A stretch of DNA of 64,000 bases, taken from Pegea sp. RAD2-039 (lineage: Eukaryota > Chordata > Thaliacea > Salpida > Salpidae). The notes under the pieces are model-generated. The model was not told the DNA's origin, did not search any database, and saw only the letters and a program-made list of their open reading frames with translations. The stretch spans positions 310,001 to 374,000 of the forward strand of contig JAQGEQ010000116.1 in the NCBI GenBank assembly GCA_034620365.1. The letters are read 5' to 3'. A program made the translations under genes and the position numbers. Below, in pieces: positions 48,101 through 62,273 of this stretch. Position 1 is the first letter of the stretch. Each line of letters begins with the position of its first letter.

Positions 48101-49720
48101 CGATTCTTTGAAAGACGCGAAGTGGTTGCCATGGCAATTTCTCCATCTTAATCCAGAAATTATTTTTGTACTTTTTTGGAGTTTTTCCAATTTTGTGATA
48201 AACTTAGATTTTTTAAAGTTTTAAACAAAAAAAAAAGAATTTGTTGAAAGTTTTAAATTTTTTTTTAAATATTTTTTGTCAATGTTTTTTTACTTAAAAT
48301 TTTTTAAGTTAAAATTCCAATTTGACAAAACCACAAAATATTTAGTTTTAATTTTCATTGAATTGATTCTTAAAAAGTACTTCATGTCAATTTGAGATTT
48401 CTAAATTTTTTATCTTTAAACGATTTTATTTGTTAATAACTTCAATAAGAAAAAAAATATTTTATCTAAAAAACAATTTTACACAAACTATCTGGCAGTA
48501 AAAAAAAAGATTTAAAATTTACTTAAAAGAAACCTTGAAATATGAGCCACAAAACCACAAGCAAGGGACAATTTAGAAGCAAGTTAAAGGCAGTATTGAA
48601 AGTGTTGAGAAAATAATTAGATTAACTTAAGCCGTTGAGTTCAAACTTTGATTGTAAAAACTTCACCATCAGCAACACCAAGCCAGTGACTGAAACCTAA
48701 TAAATTCACTTTCGGTTCTAGGAAATCAACGCGTTGTATCCACTGTGTCCTCGCCTTCCGGACCAGTTGACCCATACGCGTTATTTGGACCGACCAGTGC
48801 TCGTCTAAGCAACCCTGGTAGTGGACAGATACAGCTGTGGCAGTTTTTATTGGAGCTTTTAAGTGATCCTTCAAACGCTTGTTGTATCACGTGGGAAGGA
48901 ACAAATGGAGAATTCAAGATGGTTGACCCTGACGACGTTGCTAGGCGATGGGGAGAGAGAAAGAGTAAACCAAACATGAATTACGACAAATTAAGTCGAG
49001 CGCTTCGGTAATTTGCAATTGTTAGTTTTATATAATTCTAAAAACTTTGAAAAAAAAAATAATTTCTTTAGATTTTTTGTTAAAATTTGTTTCAAAAATT
49101 TTATTTTTTTTTGGAAATTAGAATTTCTTGAAAAAGCCATTTTTGTAAATTAGATTAGAAGACTATCATTTGAAAAATAAAAATTATTGAATTTACTGAA
49201 GTTAATAAACTAAAAAATATAAATATAGAATAAGTAATTAACGAAACAAAATTTAAATAATTTTTTCAAAACATCTAATTTAAATTTAATCTAAAAATAA
49301 AACTTTTTTTTCATCAGATACTACTACGACAAGAACATCATGACGAAAGTTCATGGTAAGCGATATGCTTACAAATTCGACTTTCAAGGGCTTGCTGCAT
49401 CGTTACAACCTCAACCAGAACAAACAGCTTATACATTTGGGGCTGATTATAAACATGGTATTTATAGACCTGACTTACACTTCAGCCCCCATCCACCTTA
49501 TGGGCCAATACGTCATACGTCTCCTGGATATCATATGGGTCATCAAAAGCACCCCAGTGCGTTTGTGACGTCATCAACACGGTCGCCTTCGTATTCAGTT
49601 CAACAAACAGCTGCTGCTGCAGCTCAATATGCTTGGAGACCCGATTTGGGGGCATATTCTGGGGTCCCAGCCCTTCCAGCTTCTAATCAAACCCTTCCGG
49701 CGACTTCATTTTATAATTAG
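45194..49720 (+). CDS. ERG: ERG/FLI1-type ETS transcription factor
   Basis: Five coding exons in phase give about 634 residues: 45194-45986, 46359-46559, 47751-47972, 48722-49007, 49318-49720. Exon 1 encodes a long Ser/Asn/Pro-rich N-terminus ending KRVIVPA, then DPQVWT opens the Pointed domain (about residues 265-331, containing [19 protein letters not shown]). This VPADP junction is typical of ERG/FLI1. The ETS domain starts [17 protein letters not shown] (about residue 438) and includes [20 protein letters not shown], then YYYDKN across the exon junction. It binds GGAA sites in the nucleus. The Pro/Tyr/His-rich C-terminus, ending TSFYN, fits the family. The frame is open upstream to 44996, but a strong acceptor CTTCCGCAG (ends 45169) precedes the ATG at 45194, so the upstream frame is probably intron. 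Vertebrate ERG is about 480 residues; the extra length is N-terminal. Confidence 0.93.
47205..47645. repeat. AT-rich minisatellite in ERG intron 2
   Basis: About fourteen copies of a 27-31 bp unit such as AAACATAGAAATATTCTAAA followed by a run of A and TTTTTGG or TTTTCAG. Two sub-types alternate (ATATTCTAAA and ATATTGTAAA). Confidence 0.88.
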
Positions 49721-51964
49721 TAAAGTCTCACGTGGATTTCTTGTGTTTGAGGCGCACTTTTTTTGCACATTTTGAACTTCTAGGCACTGTTACCCTTTGG
49801 AAGACGTGTGCCTCATAATCTGCGGTTCATTTGTGACATCATCGACGCTATTGTGCGATGTTTGTGTGATTATTATTCAGAAATAGTTTTGTGTTTGTTT
49901 ATAAATGTATTTCAGCGCTGTTTAGGTGCTGGAAAATCTGTCCTTTTTCAACTTTGGATTTGTAGCTTGGAAACTTCACTAAATTTGAAACTATTTTTTA
50001 AGGTGCTTCCATCTTTTCGATAAAATCGAATTCCAACAAAACTAAAACTTTTAATCCAAAGCTTTTTTAAACTCTCTTGTTTCTTATTTTAAACAAAAAA
50101 GTGTTTTTTGAACGTTTCAATGCCAAACATTTAGATTGTTATTTGAAGACTTTGATAAATTTATTTATGGATTTATTTTCAAACTTGTAAACTTCAGAAA
50201 ACTTCTCTGTTCTTCTTCATGAGGTACTTTTAAGTAAACAGAGTTGTAAGCGCGTGTCTTTCTGACGTTGGCAGAACATTTGTTGAATAAAAATAATTTT
50301 AATTTTAACATCGACGATTATTCAGAATTTAGCAAGATGAAAAATATTTTAAGTTTGAGGTTTTTTCAAAGATTCATTTCTAAACCAAAATTAGTTTCTA
50401 ATTTACAGATATTTCAATTTCTAGCTGAAGTTGATAAAGTAGATTTTTACTACTACCACTACTAGGGTAGCTACTAGAGGCAGTAATCTTTTATAAGCAT
50501 CTTCAACAAGCAAGTATTATATTTTTACAAATCAAGGTGCTACATACTTTTTTAATTTAAACAAATTGATATTTAGAAACAATTTAAATGGACACCCGAT
50601 TATTTGAAGTTTCTAGTTGTTCATGTAATCAGCTGTTTTACTTCTGGTTAAGAATTTATTAAAATAACCAAAGTGGCTTTCTGTTAAATTGGATTGAAAT
50701 CAGGCTGTTTAAGCTACAAATACAAGTTTTTATTCAAAAGCAGTTGACAGATTTTATTATTAAATCGTTAAGACTTGCTTGCCTTCACTAACTTGTATCT
50801 TAAGATGTATGTTTTTAATATTAATTTATTTACTCGCTTGGTAACTCACTACAATATTTAATTTATAGTAGCCATGTTTGAAATCAATTTAGCATCTTGA
50901 CTTACAAAAACTCCTCGGCGATAACATCAATCAAAAAAACTTGTGTTTGGTGGTCTAAGGTGTTTATAAGCGAGTTTCTAGTAACTGCTTTGATCGAATA
51001 TTTTGTAGGAAACTGAGTAATAAGAAGCCAGATAATCTCTTTTCAATTTCAGAAGATGACTTGAATCAAAGTCTACGCCGGAAATGAGTTTAAACACTCA
51101 AAAAAAATGAAATTTGTTAAAAGTATCTATAATTGAATTGAAAATATAATTCAGATATTTTATATGTTTCATGAATAAAAACACTTTCAATAGAATTGAA
51201 ATTTTCTAATAATTTATTTCTAGTTTCAAGATAACTTTAAATTTCATTATTCAAAAGAATATTTGTTTTTTGTAGAGATTTTTACTAAATTTCAAAAAAT
51301 AAAAATTAAATAACAAAATATTAATTAAATTCTATCAGCAAATCTACTAGAAAACCTAAATCTAATAAAGTCCAAATTGGACTTTGACCTAGAAAGCTCC
51401 TCATCCAATAAAAACAAACTGCTGGCAGATCTTAAAATAAAATTCTGTAGTTTTTGAACCCAAGGAAGCTTTTTTAAACCGATTTCTGCCAAGAGTTCTG
51501 TTTACTCGTGATTTTACTTTATTTATTACTCTTGTTGTGATATTACTGAATTTGTTGCTAGTTGAAAATTGAAACTATCAAAACTGTTTCTACTTTATAA
51601 ATGTTTCTATTATTTAAAACAAAAGGTTTTGATTTCTTTTTTTTGTATAAAGTATTTTAGAATATTATTCTAATAACATCTGAAACACAAAATTGAACAA
51701 ATTCTGGAAAATATGAAAACTGCTGGTAACAGTAAAAAGAAAAACAATGTGGGAGTTATTAGAATTTTAGTTTAAATGTTTGATAGTTTAATCCAAAATG
51801 TAAAATATATAAAAAGATTAAACTATTAAGATAAATTAAACAAAGAATTTTCTTTTCAAATAAACTTAAAAGTTTAATTAAAAAACAAAAAGAACAAAAC
51901 CAACTTTAACAAATCTCATAACAACTTACAAGAAAAAACAACAAAGAAAAAGTTTCCTTAAAAA

Positions 51965-51986
51965 CACTTCCGGTTCGATGACGTCA
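51965..51986. promoter_or_regulatory. ETS-like and CRE sites
   Basis: CACTTCCGG (reverse ETS site CCGGAAGTG) lies 5 nt from TGACGTCA. A possible start codon follows 54 nt later with a GT donor after six codons (MTRLLK). This looks like a promoter and a first exon, but it does not join in phase to the WDR43-like exons. Confidence 0.3.
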
Positions 51987-52119
51987 TAGAAATGCCATTT
52001 ACGTCAATTGTACTCTGTACATGTCAAACACGTGATGTGATGACGCGTCTACTGAAGGTAGGCATGTGAGGGAGTTAAAAATAAGAACAAGAAATTGAAA
52101 AAGTCTGTAGGATTCCTTT

Positions 52120-52345
52120 AAATCTCTCTACTCCAGTTGTCTGCGGAGTAGAGAGCGCCATGGATATCTTCCCAGTTGCTAGTATTGATGTTGAGCGATT
52201 TCATATCGCGCTTGTATCTTTAAAACAGGAACAGCTGATGTTGCGTTTAGATAGCTCCTCGTATATCAGATGTTAACGTGTCTGATCCAGCAAAACCTGT
52301 ACTTGATGCTAAGTTGTTGTAGTGAAGTCAGTGCTTTGTAGGTTT
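52120..52345 (-). mobile_element. Non-LTR retrotransposon (LINE) ORF2 3'-end fragment
   Basis: On the minus strand the frame at about 52213-52120 reads KRDMKSLNINTSNWEDIHGA and continues LYSADNWSREI. This matches the post-reverse-transcriptase tail common in CR1/L2/Jockey-like LINEs (a KRDLKALNIDxxxWEELAxDRxxWR-type pattern). About 80 nt upstream, in another frame, RFCWIRHVN resembles the RRLRWLGHV motif of the same elements. Frames are broken, so it is a degraded 5'-truncated copy. It contains a perfect 11-bp inverted repeat (52124-52134 / 52145-52155). Confidence 0.6.
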
Positions 52346-52594
52346 GCATGCATCTGATGATTTTTAAAAGTTCTTGTTCACTTCAAAACAAAATATCTAA
52401 TCTAGTAATTTGTTTCTCAATTTTTAAGTTTAGGAAATTCATTTTCAGTATTAGAATCGAACATATAGTAACTCCATCCATGAAAGTTATTAAAGAACTA
52501 TTTTTATAGACAAATGTGATCAGTTTAAATCCTGTAGTCTTTGAAAGAAGTTGATGTATGAAAGATTTTAATAAATCTGCAAAATCCTTTTAAG

Positions 52595-53662
52595 ACGAAA
52601 CTCTACAAAAGTGATCTGCGTTGTTGATGAGGAAGCTGACGTCATCAAAATCGTCGCCGCGCGCTTCGATCAAGATAACAAGATACAGATTGTCTACGGA
52701 AGCGAGTTGAGATATGGTTTTGATCACGTGGTTAGTTGCGGAATATGCAAATTAGCCGCAAGTGTTAATCTTGTTGTGATTAGGATCTGAGTCTTCATCC
52801 AGATCCGGAGGTTTGTGTGATCCGACAGAATCCTTTGAAGATGAAGATCGTTCAGGAAACAGATAATGATAAAGTGAGGAGTCCACGCCAACAATTGAGG
52901 TGGTAATCGATGTTGTTGTAGATTCGACGACCAGTAACTACTGGCAACGTGAAGTCGGTTGTACCTGGCCAAACAAATCATTCAGTTTCGATGACCAAGA
53001 AAAGAAGAGTCGAGAATAATCCTGAAATTGTGAGTTGTGTCTTCATCTTTAAAAAGATCTTTAACTAATCCTTTGATGCAGATGTCGATGGAAGAGAAGT
53101 TGGCTTCGATTAGTGTCGAGAAGAAAGAAGATCCTCAGATAAAAGCTGACTCTTTAGCAATCCTTCTCTCACAGGGATTACAGAGCAAAGATTCTGGGAT
53201 CTTGAACGTCAGTTTTGAGACTCGATATTCAAACTTTCAAATCGATTTCGTTTACAGCAAGTCCTTCAACACGGGAACCTTGATCTGATTGAAAAGACTG
53301 TCGCCCAGTTGAAGATACCTTCCATAATACCTCTAATTGAAGTCCTGTCTGAAAGGATTCAAGTTGGTCCTGACAAGTAAGTCTTCATCTTGTGATGTCA
53401 TCACAACTTCTCGACACTTAATCTTTGACAGAGCGCTGATATTTGTGAAATGGTTACGAAGTCACCTGACGTATCACGCTGCTTTCTTGATGGCTGTAAG
53501 TTCACAAATAAATCTTCAATCAAATTCTGATTCCTATTTCATCTGTAGCATCCTGATATCGGCTCCATTTTATCTGATCTCTTTCAATTTATGACTGTCA
53601 GAACAAGTTCTCACTACCAACTATCTCGTCTCGAAGATACCTTCCATAATACCTCTAATTGA
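52595..53662 (+). pseudogene. WDR43: 5'-truncated, 3'-rearranged WDR43/UTP5 copy
   Basis: Seven splice-bounded exons stay in phase: 52595-52730, 52784-52873, 52922-53029, 53082-53207, 53258-53376, 53432-53495, 53549-53662 (about 251 residues). The sequence follows human WDR43 from about residue 330: VAARFDQDNKIQIVYGS, then MSMEEKLASISV, LAILLSQGLQSKDSGILN, and the Utp12 domain through VKWLRSHLTYHAAFLM and LSDLFQFMTVR. WDR43 is a t-UTP/SSU processome subunit needed for pre-rRNA transcription and processing in the nucleolus. The WD40 half is missing, with none found upstream, and the Utp12 domain stops after YQLSRLE. There a duplicated piece of exon 5 (53633-53687) enters in another frame and supplies a TGA. 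A segmental-duplication fragment is likeliest. Because frames and splice sites are intact, a recent copy or a misassembled true gene are alternatives. Confidence 0.75.
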
Positions 53663-53690
53663 AGAGGATTCAAGTCGGTCGCGACAAGAT
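53633..53690 (+). repeat. Partial duplicate of WDR43-like exon 5
   Basis: GAAGATACCTTCCATAATAC onward through CTCTAATTGAA repeats positions 53308-53340 exactly. The copy then skips about 13 nt (GTCCTGTCTGAAA) and resumes as GGATTCAAGTCGGTC..GACAAG against GGATTCAAGTTGGTC..GACAAG in the exon. GAAG at the junction gives microhomology. Confidence 0.9.
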
Positions 53691-56600
53691 AAAAAAATTA
53701 GAAAGTATCTTTTTAATCTTTTTGAACTTTAATTTTCTTCAAAAATTTCGGTTATAGTAAAATTTTTGAAATATATTCATTTCTTTATTTTCATCTTTTT
53801 CAAAAATAAAACGTTTTTAAAGTTTGAATTATTACCAATCTATAATTAGATTATAGACAGTTTTCACTAACTAATTATTACTAATAGATAATGCCGTGTG
53901 CAGCTTTAAAGTTTTAGAAAGTTGATTAATAACTAAGTAATAAAATTTGTAATTAATTTTCTTATTTCTTTGTAAGTTACAAAATATTCAAAAAAATTTT
54001 TCAGAAGTTTTTCTCTAATAAAAATAATTATCAGATTTTGATAAAAAAAATTGTAATAAATAAATATTTTATTATTATTTATGCTTGTTTATGTTTATTG
54101 TAAAATTAAAAAACTAAATTATAGGAAAATATGTTTGGAAAATAACTTTGAAGATAATTGTTAAAAACATGTTTTTAAAATTATTATCTTTTATGTTTTG
54201 AAATTGACAACAAATTTTGAAATAAATTGGAACAAAATTTTCAGTTTAATTTGACTATAGTTGAAAATTTTAAATAAAATTGTTTAGTTTGATAAATTTC
54301 AAGTTAAATATAAAAGTTAGATTATCAAAAATTAATAACAGATTTTATTGTAAAAATCTATTATTTCTAATTATTCAAAAAGTGTTTTGTTATTAAAACA
54401 AATTACTGTTTTAAATCAAACTGTTTATTAAAAAATTGAGTTTGTTTAAATCAATAAAAAAGTTTAATTATAATCTAAAAAAGTTTAATGAATTTACTGA
54501 AACAGATTTTTAAAAAATGAGAAAAATTTAGAAGCATTTTAAAGTAACAAACCAGAATAATCTGCTAAAAATATTTTTAAACATTTTATTTAAAGTTTTG
54601 AGATTAAGTAATTCTTGATTGAAAAGTTTGTCTTTTAAACAAATTGAACAAAAATAAAACGAACATTCAAGAGTTCTATCAGCACCTTTTGATTACTTAT
54701 CAAAAACATTAGATTGTTGTAATCTTTTATAAGATCAATTTGATAAAACTGTTTAATTGAATTATTTATCTAATGATATTTTAGAAAGTTTTGATTTTTG
54801 GCAAAATATTCCCAATTAAAAAATGTTTTTCAACAAATTGTTTTTTTTCTGAAAAAATATTTGGAAACATGACTATAAATATTTTTGTAAAAATTTACAA
54901 AACAAAAGTAATGTCTTTGAAAAAAAAACTTTCTTTTATAATTACTTTGAAGAAATATCAAAATATTTTATACTAAATATTAACTGTCATTTACTAAAAA
55001 AACATTTTTGAAAATTCATCAAATATAGAAAAGTTTGAAAATCGATTATATAGTTGATAATTTGTTTATACTTCAAAATGTCGAAAAAAAATTAATAAAA
55101 TTTAATTGAAAATCTTGATTTTTTGCTTTTCAATTCAAACTGATTATAAAATTTGTTCTGATAAATTATATGATTAAAAATTCTTAGAAATAAATTTATT
55201 AATTTGAAAATATAAAATTTTGATATATGTTTTTGTTGTAAAGTTAGTTTTGACTAAAAAAAAGTTTTGCTTAAGATGAAAATTAGGATTTTTAGCTGTA
55301 AATTATTTGTAATATTATTTTATAAAAGTAATATAAAATTATACATTACATATATTGTAACTTGTATTATAAATTACTTGTAATTTAGTTAAATAGCTAA
55401 AACGGAAATTTCAAACTTTAAAAATTAAATTTGTCAAATATGAAGTTCTATAAATTATTTATTTAGTAAAATTATTTTAAGATTATTTTTTTAGAATTTA
55501 AATTAGTAAAGTATGAATATATATCGTTGTTTATCTAAAAACAACAATTTTAATAAAAGAAACAAGAATATTTGTAACCATAAGTAGTAAACAATATTTT
55601 GTAAGATTTGTAATATCAATTAGTAAATAACAATTATTACGAATATTATTTCAAATACTTTCAAATCAGAAATTTAATTAAACAACAATTAACATGAGTT
55701 TGGCCCACACAGAAAAACAACTTAAAAAATCGTACCAAAAAACCATATATCTTCATTTAACTAAAAATATTTTAATTGATTATCAAATTATTTTGAAATT
55801 AAAACAAAACCAAAAAGTTCAAAGCAGTTATTTTTGTAGTTTAAAAACATTTTTTTTATTAAAAATATTTCGTTCTGTTTTGGTCCAATCACAGCAAATA
55901 AAAACTATTTTGAAAATGTTTCAAACTTTCATTTATTCCCAGAATACCACCTAACAGTTGAAAAATTATTTTCAATTCAAATATTTTAAATAAAAAAAAG
56001 ATAAACTTTATGTTTAAATAATTTTAACATTGTAGCAGACAAATTATAAAAATTTTACTATTTAGAAATTATTAAAAACATTTTTATTAAAAATTAATTT
56101 AAACTTTTAATAAAACTGTAAAGTTTTTAAGAAAACTTTGAATTTTATTAACAAATATAAGGTTAGTGTTTATTTAAAACTTTTAAATTGATTATCATAA
56201 ATGAACGATTTATAAGTAGACATGATGGCGTCATATACAACTAGAGGATTGTTAGTAAAACTGGTTTACGTGTAGCAATGTGATCATCAAACAATCATCA
56301 TCAATTCATTTCATTTCTGATGACGTTTCGTTTGTGTGTTATTGAAAGCAAATGAAACAATCAAGTTTTTTAGCAATACAAATCTATTTTTTGTAATTAT
56401 TGAATAAGACAAGTTTTTATTGACTTGCATTGTTGGTTGAATTTTAAAAATATTTTGTAAACCAAAGTTTTAGGTAAGTCACCAAACCCAATTAATTGGT
56501 AATTACAAAATATTTGGAAAATTTACATTTGGTTTTATAAATTATGAAATTTAATTAAAAGTCGAAGACAGAAAAGTTGTAGCTAATAGTTAAAACAACA

Positions 56601-59072
56601 GATTCTGTTACATCTTACTTAAAAGTTTTTTTAAAGTTCTTTTAATGTCAAATAAATGACGTATCAGAAGATGATATGACAAATATAAGATTATTACTCA
56701 TATTTCTACAGGTAAACATGTTGTTTAGAAAATACAAAAATAATTCTATCTTTCATAGAAAAAGGTTTTTATAAATTGAAGCCATCTAAAATCTCATTAT
56801 TCTTTGTTTATCAGCAACATAGAAAGTAACATCACTAATTTGTTTCATTCAGAAAATGCAAATTAGTTGACATTATTTCACTATATTTAGTCAAACTAGT
56901 GAATGTAGTTTGATTACGATATAAGATAAACTTAAAGTTTCATCAATCATGTTGGTATTAGCTCAGATGTTTGAGATAATTTGTAAATTAAATACTAGTT
57001 AGTAATTGATGTTGAACCACAGAATTTTTAAACTTCGAATTTTATGTCTTTTAGACTTGGTTACAATATACACAAAAGTTGGCAGATATAAAAAAAGAAT
57101 TTGATTTGTTTATTTATTAAATAGTTAATGAATATAAAATATTATTTCTTTTTATTGGATTTAATCAATATTCTTCACTTAGTACTTATTTAATAAGTTT
57201 ATAAAATCGACAAAAATGCTTGGTGTTGAAATTGATAAATAAATATTATTAAATAGTTTTTATAAACATAAAATGCATAATTAGTGATTTTTTATGTATA
57301 TTATTTAAAAGTAAATATACAGTGGTAATAAACTTATCTAAAATATTATAAATAGTTTATCTTATTTTCAGACTTTTTAGGAAGATAACTTTTCAACTTT
57401 CATCTTTTATAATGAAACTTTTGAACTTTATTAAAAAGAAGTAATTAGATTTTTTTAGAATTTTTTAACTGAAATATAAATTTTTCAGAGCAAATCAAGC
57501 GTAAACTGGTCTCTAATATTTACTAGAAATTTACTATATAAAGAAACGTATTTAAGATATTATCGTCATGATGACATTAAATAGTTTTTCACAGAAATTT
57601 TTTTATTCATAAGTGTAGTTATGATGCTTTTAATGTTGTTTCTTTGTCTTTAATACTGACTAAATTTTTTGTGTGATTAATTAAAAGTTCATTTATTAAT
57701 TTAATTGATTCAGTATTAAACTAAAATTATGTCAGTTAATATAATATTTAGTCTGAATAAATACATCCATTCCTTTTCATTTATTGATTTGTAAATTTAT
57801 TTTTAGTAACGTTTTTAACTAAAGTTACAGATACAGCTTCAAGTTTATATTTTTAAAAATTCTAAACCTTTCGAAATTTTACTTTTCAAATGTTTTTAAC
57901 TTTGCTTGAATCTTATCAAAACAAAATTTATGAATCATTTACTAGACTTGTTTATGTATAGGTGTAAGCTACTAGCTCAGTTTATTTTTGTATTTTAAAT
58001 CGTTTAATTAACTTCATAATTTTTCTTTAGCTTCAGTATAAGACTTTTAAATATTTAATTTAAACTAAAATGATTTAAAGTTGAGTTTTTATAAAATTTA
58101 AATAACTGATTTTTTAAACCAAGTTTTTGTTATTTTTGAGATTTAGTATTTACAGGTCAGGCAAATATTTCAAACTTTTGTTTACAATCTTCAATTAATG
58201 TTGTTGTTTATAATAAAGAAAGTTTTTAGTTCCAAATAAGAATTATGTAGAAAATATTTGAACTATTTTTACTTTAATGATGAATTTTATCAGACTTTTC
58301 TATATTTATTATTTCTATTTAAATAGCTTAATATTTATCAATATTTTTGTTAAGTTCTATTTTCAAACTTTATATATATCACTTTTAAAATTCATTAAAT
58401 AACTTTTATGCAAGTTAAATCAAACATTACTTCAATTATTATGAAGAAATAGAATCTGAATTTGATGTATTTATTTATTTATGAATATATTTTCATATAT
58501 TTGAAAAAAACTTTATCTTTTATATTATTGTTTTTTTATATATTTTTTCTTTATAAAACTAAAAACAAATATAAATATAACTTTTATAAGCTATATAAGA
58601 AGTTCAATGTTATATCTAATCATATATTATCAACAATATCTTATAAGTTTTCAAAAATGCTTTACTGAAACCAATTGACAGTTCAGTTTATTTTTATACT
58701 TTTAAAAATAGTAGCATTTAAATATTCATTTAAATTTTCAAACTGTTTCAGAGACAGGAGATGTATTTTTATGAGTCACTATATTTTGTTTTGTAGACAA
58801 GAACAATTTCAGTTTGTTTTTTTTTTAGTTTGTTGATTGTCGAGTAATCAGTTGTAGATTTTTGTTTTTTTGTTTGTTTGTTGGTTTAAAAGTTCTGAAT
58901 ATTTTTTTTCAAAACTTTTTATACTTAACCTTTTATAACTTTTAATTTTTAATAAATTAAAGTTTTTATAAACTAATATTTCAAATATTTTCACCACTTT
59001 AATCAACCAATTGTTATTTTTGACAAATTTTTAGACATTTTTAAGAACGTCATAAAATTGATAAATTTAGAA
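53691..59072. other. AT-rich intergenic region upstream of AKT
   Basis: About 5.4 kb with no splice-bounded coding sequence recognised and no further WDR43-like exons. The 86-codon frame at 55694 (Lys/Ile/Leu/Phe-rich) looks like chance in A/T-rich DNA. A TTTTTAG acceptor-like site at 59034 lies 38 nt before the AKT start. Confidence 0.6.
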
Positions 59073-62267
<3,195 letters not shown>

Positions 62268-62273
62268 GTTAGT

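Larger units (their letters stand above)
49721..52594. other. ERG 3' region and intergenic DNA
   Basis: Begins with the ERG 3' UTR; AATAAA occurs at 50286, among other candidates. The rest is non-coding except for an ETS/CRE-like site at 51965-51986, a short ATG block with a donor (ATGACGCGTCTACTGAAG then GTAGGC, 52040-52057) and the LINE remnant. No WD40-repeat exons for the downstream WDR43-like fragment were found here. Confidence 0.5.

Noticed and set aside
55694-55954. 86-codon plus-strand frame
   Set aside because: Composition (Lys, Ile, Leu, Phe) is what AT-rich DNA gives by chance; no splice or family support.
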